Assembly (NCBI GenBank): GCA_945861025.1
Contig: CAMASN010000002.1
Location: 1 to 64,000 of the forward strand
From: Ferrithrix thermotolerans DSM 19514
GTDB lineage: Bacteria; Actinomycetota; Acidimicrobiia; Acidimicrobiales; Ilumatobacteraceae
Direction of reading: 5' to 3'
DNA: 64,000 bases
The notes under the pieces are model-generated. The model did not search any database, was not told where the DNA came from, and saw only the letters and a program-made list of their open reading frames with translations. Every line of letters starts with the position of its first letter. Within the stretch, counting starts at the first letter, position 1. Made by a program: the position numbers and the translations under genes. Of the stretch, positions 17,859-25,660 are shown piece by piece.

Positions 17859-18347
17859 TTAGCTCGTTGCGGTGGCAACGGTGGTGGTTGTGCTGGCATC
17901 GGCCGGCGTCACTACCAACTTCGCCACCATGCCGTTCGAAACATGCGAGGTCTTGTCGACTGGGTTGATGATGTCGCAATACAACTCATACGTGCCGGGC
18001 GCGAGCACGCCCACATCGAGGATGAAGTTTTCGCCGGGCTGGATATCTCGTGAAATCTTCACGCCGCGCACGCCGACGTTGTGCACCACACCACCGATGT
18101 TGGTGGAATCGAGTCGAACTGCGCCGGTGGGCACCGTGAGGTTGCCCGTGATCGCAAACTCAGACAACGTGAGCTTCACAACCGTCCCATCGAACGCGGC
18201 TGGCTTCGCTGTGTCTGAGCCACCGACGGCAAACACCAGCACCACAACGACGGCGAGCGCAACAACGCCGGTGGCAATCATGATGCGCAAGCGCTTGCGG
18301 CGCTGCTGCTTGAGGTATCGCTCTTCCCGACGTGAATTGGTAGCCAC
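17859..18347 (-). CDS. membrane-anchored cupredoxin-like protein
   Basis: 162 residues. A basic cytoplasmic start is followed by one membrane anchor (about residues 21-42), an external cupredoxin domain and a Thr/Ala tail. The type-1 copper ligands are visible in order: H89 (VVHNVG), C124 (YELYCDI), H135 and M140 (SHVSNGM). It would carry electrons or bind copper outside the membrane. The GTG start at 18347 has AAGGAG upstream. It lies 21 bases after the dehydratase gene and is probably its last co-transcribed partner. The electron donor and acceptor are unknown. Confidence 0.85.
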   Translation of the reverse strand: MATNSRREERYLKQQRRKRLRIMIATGVVALAVVVVLVFAVGGSDTAKPAAFDGTVVKLTLSEFAITGNLTVPTGAVRLDSTNIGGVVHNVGVRGVKISRDIQPGENFILDVGVLAPGTYELYCDIINPVDKTSHVSNGMVAKLVVTPADASTTTTVATATS

Positions 18348-18368
18348 GATGGTGCTCTCCTTTTACGA

Positions 18369-19568
18369 TTACGGCTGAGGCGTCTCGGCCATCTCGAGAT
18401 GCAGTTCATTACCGGTGTACGGATTCGCCAACGCAACTGCCTCGTTGAGTTCGACACCGAGACCAGGTTCGGTTGGTGGGATCACGTAACCGTCTTGCCA
18501 TCGAATCGGCTTCACCAAGATGTCGGCGTGAAAGCCGCTCCAGTCTTGGATGCTCTCGAGGATAAGAAAGTTGGGCGAGCACGTACTGAGCTGAATGTTG
18601 GCGGCGCCAACAATGGGGCCGCAATAGAGGTGCGGCGCGAGTTGCGCGTAATACGTCTCGGCCAATGCAGCGATCTTCTTGCCTTCGAGCAAGCCACCAC
18701 AACGACCAAGGTTGAGCTGCAAGATCGACGCGGCGCCAGCCTGCAGCACTCGCGCAAACTCGTATTTGGTCGTCAACCGCTCGCCCGTTGAAATCGGGAT
18801 CGAGGTGCTGCGCGCCACCCGTGCCATCTCGTCGGGGTTCTCGGGCGGTGTGGGTTCTTCAAACCACAGCGGTTCGTATTTCTCGATGCGCTTGGCCAAG
18901 CGAATCGCTCCCGACGCAGTGAACTGGCCGTGCGTTCCGAAGAGCAGATCGGCCTTAGTGCCCACCGCTTCGCGAATCGTGCGCACCATGCGCTCGGAGA
19001 GTTCGAGCGCCTCGAGTGTTGGCTGGCGACCATCGAACACGCTGTAGCGGCCAGCCGGATCGAACTTCACACCGGTGAAGCCGCGCTCAACCTCGAGAAC
19101 CGCTTTCTCGGCGGCAGTATCGGGATCGGTGTACACCGGATGATCGGCGTACGCATCGGCATCGTTTGGTGGATAGAGGTACGTGTACGTGCGCAGCTTT
19201 TCGTGCACCTGACCACCGAGCAGTTCGTACACCGGCTTGTTGGTCTCTTTGCCAACAATGTCCCAGCACGCCATCTCGAGTCCGCTCAAGATGCCGCCCA
19301 AGGTGATGTCGGGACGCAACGCGTAACCGCGGCCATACACCTGACGCCATAGCGTCTCGATCTTGAACGGATCGGCGCCGATGAAGTGCCGCTCGGCAAC
19401 ATCTTCGATCATGCGCGCCACCAGATGCGGCGAGAACGTAGCCACGTACACCTCACCGACGCCGGTGATTCCGCTGTCTGTGGTGAGCTTCAAGAAGATG
19501 AAGTAACGACCACCGAAACGAGGTGGTGGGTTACCGACAACGAAAGTTTTGACGTCGACAATTTTCAT
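18369..19568 (-). CDS. mandelate racemase/muconate lactonizing enzyme family protein
   Basis: 399 residues with the enolase-superfamily N-terminal capping domain and C-terminal barrel (GGILSGLEMACWDI is typical). Barrel motifs are VKFDP (167-171), GTHGQ (211-215), the FEEP metal ligand region (236-239) and GERL (262-265). By comparison with galactonate/mannonate dehydratases, it probably removes water from a sugar acid after Mg-assisted proton abstraction. The strand that usually gives the first Asp metal ligand reads FGTHG here, so Gly replaces that Asp. It sits downstream of an alcohol dehydrogenase and a 3-hydroxyacid dehydrogenase on the same strand. Confidence 0.85.
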   Translation of the reverse strand: MKIVDVKTFVVGNPPPRFGGRYFIFLKLTTDSGITGVGEVYVATFSPHLVARMIEDVAERHFIGADPFKIETLWRQVYGRGYALRPDITLGGILSGLEMACWDIVGKETNKPVYELLGGQVHEKLRTYTYLYPPNDADAYADHPVYTDPDTAAEKAVLEVERGFTGVKFDPAGRYSVFDGRQPTLEALELSERMVRTIREAVGTKADLLFGTHGQFTASGAIRLAKRIEKYEPLWFEEPTPPENPDEMARVARSTSIPISTGERLTTKYEFARVLQAGAASILQLNLGRCGGLLEGKKIAALAETYYAQLAPHLYCGPIVGAANIQLSTCSPNFLILESIQDWSGFHADILVKPIRWQDGYVIPPTEPGLGVELNEAVALANPYTGNELHLEMAETPQP

Positions 19569-19589
19569 AGCGCTGCCTGCATTGCTCTA

Positions 19590-20669
19590 TCAGAACACAA
19601 TCACGTTGCGCAGAGCGTCGCCGCGCTTCACGGACTCCATTGCTTCGTTGATATCGGCGAGCGCATAACGACCCGAGATCAGCTCATCAAGCTTGAGGCG
19701 ACCCTGCTTGTAGAGGTTCACCAGATTAGGGATGTCGATGCTGATACGCGACCCGCCCATCTTCGAACCGAGGATGCGCTGGCTGTATGCGGCCATCGTG
19801 CCTGGATCGATCTCTGACATCACACCGTTGGCCGGCATGCCCACGAGCACCACTGCTCCTGCCTTGGCCAGCAACGCGTACGACGCGTCGAACGCAGCTT
19901 TCGCACCAACGGTGACGAACACATAGTCGGCACCGCGGCCATCGGTGAGCTCGCGAACGCGCGCCACGACATCGTCGGTGAGTGGGTTCAACGTGTGCGT
20001 GGCGCCAAACTTGAGCGCCGCCTGCAACTTGCTCTCGGCAAGGTCGATGGCAACGATGGTCTGTGCGCCGCTGAGCAGTGCGCCCTGCACGCTGTTGAGA
20101 CCCACGCCACCGCAACCGAACACCACCACGTGACTGCCTGGCTGCACGCCCGCAGTGTTGGTGACCGCACCAAAGCCGGTGATGACACCGCAGGCCAGCA
20201 ACGACGCAACATCGAAGCCGAGGTCGGCTGGCACCACAACCAGTTGCGATTCTTCGACCACTACCTGCTCGGCAAATGCTGCGGTACGCAGACCATGCAC
20301 AATCGAAGCTCCGCTGGCATCGGTGAGCGGGCTGGTGGCATCGAGTGGGAACGTGGCATCGCACGTGACGGGCATGCCTATCGTGCAACCGTGGCATCGA
20401 CCGCACGAACGGATGAGCGTGACCACAACGGCGTCGCCCACCTTCACCGAATGAACGCCGGGCCCAACCTCGGCAACAACGCCTGCGCCCTCGTGGCCGT
20501 AGACCGCGGGCAGTTGGCCACCCCAACCGCCTTCGGCGTAGGTGATGTCGCTGTGGCAGATAGCCGTAGCGACCATGCGCACCTTCACTTCGCCCGGACC
20601 CGGATCTGCAAGATGCAGTTCTTCGATCACCAATGGTGCGCCAAACTCACGACACACTGCAGCCTTCAT
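19590..20669 (-). CDS. zinc-dependent alcohol dehydrogenase
   Basis: 359 residues of the medium-chain dehydrogenase family. The catalytic zinc ligands are C38 (ICHSD), H59 (GHEGAG) and C160 (LLACG). The structural zinc cysteines C89, C92, C95 and C103 are all present, and the NAD site is GCGGVG. It interconverts an alcohol or hydroxyacid and its carbonyl in the cytoplasm, in the manner of class III/NDMA-type enzymes. The ATG overlaps the stop of the upstream 3-hydroxyisobutyrate-dehydrogenase-like gene (ATGA), and the enolase-superfamily gene follows 21 bases later. Confidence 0.92.
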   Translation of the reverse strand: MKAAVCREFGAPLVIEELHLADPGPGEVKVRMVATAICHSDITYAEGGWGGQLPAVYGHEGAGVVAEVGPGVHSVKVGDAVVVTLIRSCGRCHGCTIGMPVTCDATFPLDATSPLTDASGASIVHGLRTAAFAEQVVVEESQLVVVPADLGFDVASLLACGVITGFGAVTNTAGVQPGSHVVVFGCGGVGLNSVQGALLSGAQTIVAIDLAESKLQAALKFGATHTLNPLTDDVVARVRELTDGRGADYVFVTVGAKAAFDASYALLAKAGAVVLVGMPANGVMSEIDPGTMAAYSQRILGSKMGGSRISIDIPNLVNLYKQGRLKLDELISGRYALADINEAMESVKRGDALRNVIVF

Positions 20670-21586
20670 TGCAACACCTCCGGAAATCCATCGGCGCGCA
20701 AATCGGTGCCGAGTGCGTCTTCTAACAACTTCACAACTTGTGTCGACCAGGCCTGGCCGCCGTACTGGGCACGCGAACGAATGAAGATCTGTTCGACGAG
20801 GCCGGCCAACTCGAGGGGCACGCCAAACTGGCGGCCGAACTGGGTGGCGAATCCGAGGTCTTTGCAGGCGAGATCCATGGTGAAGCCAATGTTGTAGCTG
20901 CCGTTCAGGATCACCTGACCCTCGGTCTCGTGCACGAAGCTATTGCCCGAGCTTTCTTTGATCGCCTCGAACGACTTCGCCAGATCGAGGCCGCCGCGCT
21001 TGGCAAGCATCAGCGCTTCGCCGACCGCGACAAGGTTGATGAACGCGAGCATGTTGGTAATCACCTTGATGACCGAGGCACTGCCCAGCGGACCCATGTA
21101 CAGGATCGGCTGGCCAACAGCGCTGAGCAGATCGCGGTGTGATTCGAAGATGGCTTCGTCGCCGCCCACGAGCACCGTGATGTCGCCCTCGGCTGCTTTG
21201 TGAACACCGCCAGTAACGGGACACTCGAGCATGTGCACACCAACCGACTCAGCGATCGCCGCGAGGCGAATCGTTTCTTCACGGTCTTGGGTGCTCATGT
21301 CGATGATGGTTCCGCCTGGACGCATACCGGCGAGAACACCCTTGGGGCCGGTGATCACCAAGCTGACCGCCGAAGGTGAGGGCAGGCAGGTGAAGACCAC
21401 ATCGGAGACCTTGGCAACATCTTCGGCCGAGTCGGCCCACGTTGCTCCGGCAGCGACCAGACCATCGGCCGCGCTGCGGTTGAGGTCGCTGACGGTGACG
21501 TGATGTCCATGACGCACCAGGCTCGAGGCGAGGTACATCCCAAGGTGCCCCAGACCGACAAACCCAACCTGTTTTGCTTCGCTCAC
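20666..21586 (-). CDS. NAD(P)-dependent beta-hydroxyacid dehydrogenase (HIBADH-like)
   Basis: 306 residues. The N-terminal dinucleotide motif GFVGLGHLG (8-16), the ECPVTGGVHKAAEGD substrate segment and the catalytic-Lys helix (SASVIKVITNML) define the 3-hydroxyisobutyrate/tartronate semialdehyde reductase family. It would oxidise or reduce a short 3-hydroxyacid. The GTG at 21586 has an excellent AAGGAG at 6 bases; a 54-residue upstream extension lacks coding character. It is the first gene of a four-gene minus-strand operon with the alcohol dehydrogenase, dehydratase-like and cupredoxin genes. Confidence 0.9.
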   Translation of the reverse strand: MSEAKQVGFVGLGHLGMYLASSLVRHGHHVTVSDLNRSAADGLVAAGATWADSAEDVAKVSDVVFTCLPSPSAVSLVITGPKGVLAGMRPGGTIIDMSTQDREETIRLAAIAESVGVHMLECPVTGGVHKAAEGDITVLVGGDEAIFESHRDLLSAVGQPILYMGPLGSASVIKVITNMLAFINLVAVGEALMLAKRGGLDLAKSFEAIKESSGNSFVHETEGQVILNGSYNIGFTMDLACKDLGFATQFGRQFGVPLELAGLVEQIFIRSRAQYGGQAWSTQVVKLLEDALGTDLRADGFPEVLQ

Positions 21587-21734
21587 GCAGGTCTCCTTCG
21601 ACCAAATAATCCAACTGAATGACTCGACCCAACCCGATCGAATAGCGGCACAACCGTACCACTCACCCTTCTCGCTGAGCCGAAACCAACCGCCGAACAA
21701 CGGTTTCGGCACGGCATCAGCGCCGGTTCGGACA

Positions 21735-21740
21735 TACGCT
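21735..21740 (+). promoter_or_regulatory. -10 element, leaderless start of 21747 gene
   Basis: TACGCT, 6 bases before the ATG at 21747, with no Shine-Dalgarno sequence between them. Confidence 0.45.
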
Positions 21741-21746
21741 GCAGCC

Positions 21747-22769
21747 ATGACGCGTCTTGTGTATTCAGAAGCAGAACTGATGAGCGATCATCCATTCGCT
21801 CGGCAACATGTGGTGGCCGGAAGTCGGATGCACGGCGGGATGATGCACGACGGTACCTACCAGCCTCCCCGAGCATTAGTGCGTGAGTCCGCGCTGCAGG
21901 CATGGGCCGATGCGCTGCGGGCCCGTGGCGGCGACCTGCTCGACGCCGACTCATCGCTGCTTGATGGCGAAAAGGTTCCTGGCGTCGAACAGAGCCGGGT
22001 GTTGCTTCGCAACGGCCTCGGCGAAACCTTCTGGAATGGCCTCACCATCACCGGCAAGATCGAGGCCAAGGGTCGCTTGCTCGCCGAGATGGTGTTCCCC
22101 GAGTTGGACCCATTCATTGTTGAAGATGTCTCCGAGATGGCAATCGGCCACCTCAACAAGGGCCTCCTCAAGGCCCACGGGCTCGACGAAGGCGGCCTCC
22201 CCGACGAGGGCATCGGCGGCCACGACGTGATGTGGTTCGTCGCCCGCGATCTCGCTCTTGGCGCCAACGCCTATCCCGATGTTGAGCCACCCGAAAACAT
22301 CTCGCGTCCCGATTCGGCAGTTCGGCGGATGCCCGAAGTCTCGGCTGCGATCGAGGGCTACATCTCGTTCTTGATGAACCTGTTGGTCATCGAGTTCCGC
22401 GCCGAGATCGGTTTTGCTGCAACGCAAGCCGTGTTGCGCACGCCCGATCTATTTGCCGATCGTCGTGCCGATGCCGAGGAAGCCGCAGAGATCATCGGCC
22501 GCATTCGCACCGACGAAGAGATCCACGTGAGCTCGCTGCGGTTATACATGGGTGAGTTGGCATCGGTCACGTTCAAGACTCTCGATGGCGGCACCGTGCC
22601 CGGGCGCGAACTCATCGATCGATTCTGGGGCGGGCTCGTGCACTGGGCAACCGTTGAGCAGCCACCATTGGCATCGAAGATGCAGCGCGAACTTATCGAG
22701 TCACGCATCATGGCCGCCCCCAATGGCGCCCAGATCCTGGCCGAGTTCCGCAGCGCCGGCTCCGACTGA
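21747..22769 (+). CDS. unknown protein, possible ferritin-like diiron fold
   Basis: 340 residues; I do not recognise the family. It is mostly helical. Helices with spaced acidic and His residues could form a diiron or ferritin-like site: E130 and H135 (SEMAIGH), E203, E216/E220 (IEFRAE) and E258/H260 (DEEIH). No signal peptide or membrane span is seen. It starts with a leaderless-type ATG, and an SDR gene follows on the same strand after 48 bases with its own leaderless -10. A redox or oxygenase role with the SDR is possible, but this is inference. Confidence 0.7.
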   Translation: MTRLVYSEAELMSDHPFARQHVVAGSRMHGGMMHDGTYQPPRALVRESALQAWADALRARGGDLLDADSSLLDGEKVPGVEQSRVLLRNGLGETFWNGLTITGKIEAKGRLLAEMVFPELDPFIVEDVSEMAIGHLNKGLLKAHGLDEGGLPDEGIGGHDVMWFVARDLALGANAYPDVEPPENISRPDSAVRRMPEVSAAIEGYISFLMNLLVIEFRAEIGFAATQAVLRTPDLFADRRADAEEAAEIIGRIRTDEEIHVSSLRLYMGELASVTFKTLDGGTVPGRELIDRFWGGLVHWATVEQPPLASKMQRELIESRIMAAPNGAQILAEFRSAGSD

Positions 22770-22804
22770 CCACCCTCGCTCCGATTGAGCACATCCCGCC
22801 CAGC

Positions 22805-22810
22805 TAACGT
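22805..22810 (+). promoter_or_regulatory. -10 element, leaderless start of 22818 SDR
   Basis: TAACGT, 7 bases before the ATG at 22818. It supports that start rather than an in-frame ATG at 22785. Confidence 0.45.
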
Positions 22811-22817
22811 CGCCGCC

Positions 22818-23555
22818 ATGTCTGGATTGGCGATTGTCACAGGTGGAGCACGCGGTATTGGGGCGGCGATTGCAGCAGCGCTACTTGCCGACGGCGAGAT
22901 CGACGAGGTTGCCGCTTTCGACCTCGACGTCACCGGTGCGCAGGCACCGGCCGGTGTCACACTGCATCAGTGCGATGTCACCAACGTCGAGCAGGTACGC
23001 GATGTGGTCGCGTCGCTGGGTCGGCACGCAACGGTCTTGGTCAACAACGCCGGTGGCGGCAAGCACCGCCCTGAGCGCACCGACAACAAGCCCGGCGACC
23101 CATTTGGTCCGGTCGATCTGTTTCGCGAATCAGTCGACCTCAACCTCACCAGCGCGCATCTCGTAACGAGCGTTGTTGGTCCCAACATGGTCAGCGGTTC
23201 GGCCATCTGCAATACGGCCTCGATCGCAGGACTAATGCCCAATGCGATGATGGCCTACGGCGCCGCCAAGGCTGGGCTCATCCATTGGACCAAGTGCATG
23301 GCCCTGTCGCTCGCGCCGCGTGGCATCCGCGTGAACGCTGTGGCGCCCGGCTTTATCTACACCCGATTGTGGGAGCAAACGCTGCCCCGCAAGTACTTCG
23401 ATCAGATGGTGGGCGTGGCAGTGCCAATGTCGAGCGAACAAACCCCCGAGCAGATCGCCGACAGCGTGGCCTTTTTGTGTTCGGCACGTGCCGCGCAAAT
23501 CACCGGTCAGGTGCTCGCTATCGACGGCGGCTCACTGCTGGGCCAGGTTCGCTGA
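22818..23555 (+). CDS. short-chain dehydrogenase/reductase
   Basis: 245 residues of the classical SDR type. The cofactor motif TGGARGIG is near residue 8, NNAGG near 77, the catalytic Ser is in NTASIAG, and YxxxK reads YGAAK. The C-terminal AIDGGSLLGQ is also typical. It is an NAD(P)-dependent oxidoreductase of a hydroxyl/keto group, with the substrate unknown. It is convergent with the TetR gene, and only 7 bases separate the two stops. Confidence 0.9.
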   Translation: MSGLAIVTGGARGIGAAIAAALLADGEIDEVAAFDLDVTGAQAPAGVTLHQCDVTNVEQVRDVVASLGRHATVLVNNAGGGKHRPERTDNKPGDPFGPVDLFRESVDLNLTSAHLVTSVVGPNMVSGSAICNTASIAGLMPNAMMAYGAAKAGLIHWTKCMALSLAPRGIRVNAVAPGFIYTRLWEQTLPRKYFDQMVGVAVPMSSEQTPEQIADSVAFLCSARAAQITGQVLAIDGGSLLGQVR

Positions 23556-23562
23556 GAGCCAG

Positions 23563-24162
23563 TTAGCCCAACAGTTGCATCATTGATTCGACCAGCGCTT
23601 CGGCCGCAAGGTCGCGCGACAAACCCTGGTCGCGACGCAACAGATCGATCGATTCAAATGAGCACAACACGTCGAGCACTGCAGCAATTGACGCGGCGCG
23701 CAATGGCTCCATCGCATCGAGCTCAGCGGCAAACAACTTGTTCACCTGCACCCGCAGGAAGCTCCGCGACCGAGTGATCTCGGCGCTCACGATGGGCTGC
23801 AATGGCGCCAGCGATCGAGACAACCGCGCAACCGGCCCGATCTCGTCGAACAACGAGAGTCGGTGTTTCACCAACGTGTTGACTCGATCAGCAAGCGGCG
23901 CGTCGCTGCGGATGCCACGCGCAAACATTGCAACAACCGCGCCTTCTTGACGGCTGATCGCGGTGCGCGCCAACTCGTCTTTGTCGGCAAAGTAGCGAAA
24001 CACGGACCGATGCGAAACGCCGGAGCGCTCGGCCACCTCGGCCACGCTAGGTCGCGGATTGCCGGCCCGAACGAGCTCAAGAAATGCATCGACAACGGCG
24101 ATCTTGTTGCGATCACGCCGAGCATGACGTCCGTCTTGAAGATCGAGTTCGTCGGTGACCAC
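23563..24162 (-). CDS. TetR family transcriptional regulator
   Basis: 199 residues. The N-terminal helix-turn-helix (about residues 20-62: PSVAEVAERSGVSHRSVFRY) is followed by a helical ligand-binding domain. It is divergent from the SDR gene at 24277. The 114-base gap contains a perfect palindrome that overlaps the SDR promoter -35, so it most likely represses that gene and possibly itself. The GTG at 24162 lies 6 bases after TAGGCT and has no Shine-Dalgarno sequence. The inducer is unknown. Confidence 0.88.
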   Translation of the reverse strand: MVTDELDLQDGRHARRDRNKIAVVDAFLELVRAGNPRPSVAEVAERSGVSHRSVFRYFADKDELARTAISRQEGAVVAMFARGIRSDAPLADRVNTLVKHRLSLFDEIGPVARLSRSLAPLQPIVSAEITRSRSFLRVQVNKLFAAELDAMEPLRAASIAAVLDVLCSFESIDLLRRDQGLSRDLAAEALVESMMQLLG

Positions 24163-24168
24163 GTCGCC

Positions 24169-24174
24169 AGCCTA
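24169..24174 (-). promoter_or_regulatory. -10 element of the tetR gene
   Basis: TAGGCT on the minus strand, 6 bases before the GTG at 24162. It predicts a leaderless transcript. Confidence 0.45.
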
Positions 24175-24240
24175 GACATTCGGGGCGATCTATTGGCAAA
24201 TGACTGCCGATTGTTGAGGCTCCAGAGGCCGTTCCATCAA

Positions 24241-24269
24241 TTGACACCCTAAGTGTCAGTACGTAGGGT
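24241..24269 (+). promoter_or_regulatory. promoter of SDR-DinB unit
   Basis: TTGACA (24241-24246), a 17-base spacer, TAGGGT (24264-24269), then 7 bases to the ATG at 24277. The -35 is a full consensus match. The TetR-type palindrome covers the -35 and the start of the spacer. Confidence 0.75.
24242..24258. promoter_or_regulatory. TetR-type operator
   Basis: Perfect palindrome TGACAC-CCTAA-GTGTCA. It lies between divergent tetR and SDR genes and overlaps the SDR promoter, so binding would block RNA polymerase. Confidence 0.7.
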
Positions 24270-24276
24270 TACGCCC

Positions 24277-25020
24277 ATGGAACAACCACGACGCGTTGCG
24301 TTAATCGCTGCAGCCGGTTTCTACGTCGGCCCCCACCTCGCCCGAATTCTCGCCGCACGCGGTCACGACCTGGTGCTCGGCGATCCCGATGCAAGCCTCG
24401 TCGAAGAGTTGATCGCTGGCGGCACCAATGTCGAAGCCGTCAGTGGCACCCGCGATCTCGTCAAGCGCGAGTCATCGCAACGGCTCGTTGACGCAGCGAT
24501 GAACCGATTCGGTCGAATCGATTCGGCCACCGCCTTTTCGGGCCTCATTGTCACCGGTCGGTTTATGAACTCCAAAGTCGAAGATCTCGAAACCGTGATG
24601 CAGGGCTGCATGGTCGCCCCCTATCACTTCATGCAAACAGTGCTCGCCCCGATGATCGAGCAGGGCGAGGGACAGGTGCTGGTAATCACCAGCGCCAGCG
24701 GTGCCCGGGCCACCCCCGAAGCACCGTTGTATTCAGCCGCACGCGCAGGCGCCAACCACCTCGTTCACAACGTGGCTCACGAAGTGGCGCGGCACAATGT
24801 GCAGGTCAACGCTATTGGCACGAACTACATGGACTTCCCCGAGTTTCGTCGTGCCTCTGGTGCCGACGATCCTGCGATCATGGCCAAAATCGAACGCAAA
24901 GTTCCGCTCGGCCGCTTGGGCACGATGGAAGAATTCGCTCACTTCTGCACCCCGTGGGTCGACGGCACCAGCCGCTTCACCACAGGTCAGTTTGTCTCAT
25001 ACGCCGGCGGCTGGGCCTGA
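24277..25020 (+). CDS. atypical SDR-fold protein
   Basis: 247 residues with the SDR layout but altered motifs. The glycine-rich loop reads AAAGFYVG (11-18) instead of TGxxxGIG. The NNAG segment is replaced by AFSG (86-89). The Ser region is ITSASGA (137-143), and YxxxK is YSAAR (152-156) with Arg in place of the catalytic Lys. It may be a non-catalytic or altered-activity SDR. The ATG at 24277 fits the leaderless promoter. It is probably controlled by the divergent TetR protein and is followed by a DinB-like gene after 46 bases. Confidence 0.82.
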   Translation: MEQPRRVALIAAAGFYVGPHLARILAARGHDLVLGDPDASLVEELIAGGTNVEAVSGTRDLVKRESSQRLVDAAMNRFGRIDSATAFSGLIVTGRFMNSKVEDLETVMQGCMVAPYHFMQTVLAPMIEQGEGQVLVITSASGARATPEAPLYSAARAGANHLVHNVAHEVARHNVQVNAIGTNYMDFPEFRRASGADDPAIMAKIERKVPLGRLGTMEEFAHFCTPWVDGTSRFTTGQFVSYAGGWA

Positions 25021-25066
25021 GTAACCTCTCGCCCAAACGCCTGACTCACCAAAACCGGAGCACACC

Positions 25067-25633
25067 ATGTCTGAAATGACTCTCGATTCACTGCAACGCC
25101 GTATGCGTGCGATGCATTCGCTGTATTACCAGGCCACCGAATCGATGGACCTCGAGCACGTGAACCACTTCGAGCGCGAGGGTGTGTTGCCCATCGCGTT
25201 CAGTTTGTTTCACTACACCAACATGCAAGATGTGTCGTTCATGATGCTCACCGGCTTGCCCCCCGTCTGGAACGACGACTGGCAAAGCCGCGTGCAGATG
25301 ACCATCAACGATCACGGCAAGCACAAGACCGTCGACGAAATGATTCATCAGCGCATCGGCGACTTCGAAGCGTTCAAGGAATACATGCGCACCGTGTTCG
25401 ATCGCACCGAGGCCTATCTCGCCCAGCTCGATCCTGCCGACCTCAGCCGAGTTGTTATTCAGCGCCCGTTTCCACCGCAAGTTGCCAGCACATACAGCGC
25501 CCGCGTGGCGGCCGACGTCGGCATCACCGTGCTCGACGGTTTCGAATGCTGGTTGTACCAACACGGTCTTCGCCACATGGGTGAGATCGAACTCGCGCGC
25601 GGGCTCGTGGGCCTCGGCGGCATGACCAGCTAA
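25067..25633 (+). CDS. DinB-like helical-bundle protein
   Basis: 188 residues, mostly helical. His positions resemble the DinB/YfiT metal-binding fold: H49 in FHYTNMQD, and a C-terminal QHGLRHMGEIELARGL segment typical of the last helix. DinB-fold proteins bind a divalent metal and often act as thiol-dependent transferases, but the reaction here is unknown. A GGAG ribosome-binding site precedes the ATG. It probably belongs to the TetR-controlled unit with the atypical SDR upstream. Confidence 0.7.
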   Translation: MSEMTLDSLQRRMRAMHSLYYQATESMDLEHVNHFEREGVLPIAFSLFHYTNMQDVSFMMLTGLPPVWNDDWQSRVQMTINDHGKHKTVDEMIHQRIGDFEAFKEYMRTVFDRTEAYLAQLDPADLSRVVIQRPFPPQVASTYSARVAADVGITVLDGFECWLYQHGLRHMGEIELARGLVGLGGMTS

Positions 25634-25645
25634 TCGCTGAGCGCC

Positions 25646-25660
25646 CTCGTTACGAACGAG
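25646..25660. terminator. possible bidirectional terminator hairpin
   Basis: CTCGTT-ACG-AACGAG forms a perfect 6-bp stem between the convergent DinB-like and flavoprotein genes; it covers the stop codon of the latter. There is no strong T-run, so it is only a weak candidate. Confidence 0.3.

Noticed and set aside
24242-24258. The palindrome as part of a transposon end or attachment site
   Set aside because: No direct target repeats, integrase or transposase nearby; its position between tetR and its target is a better explanation.
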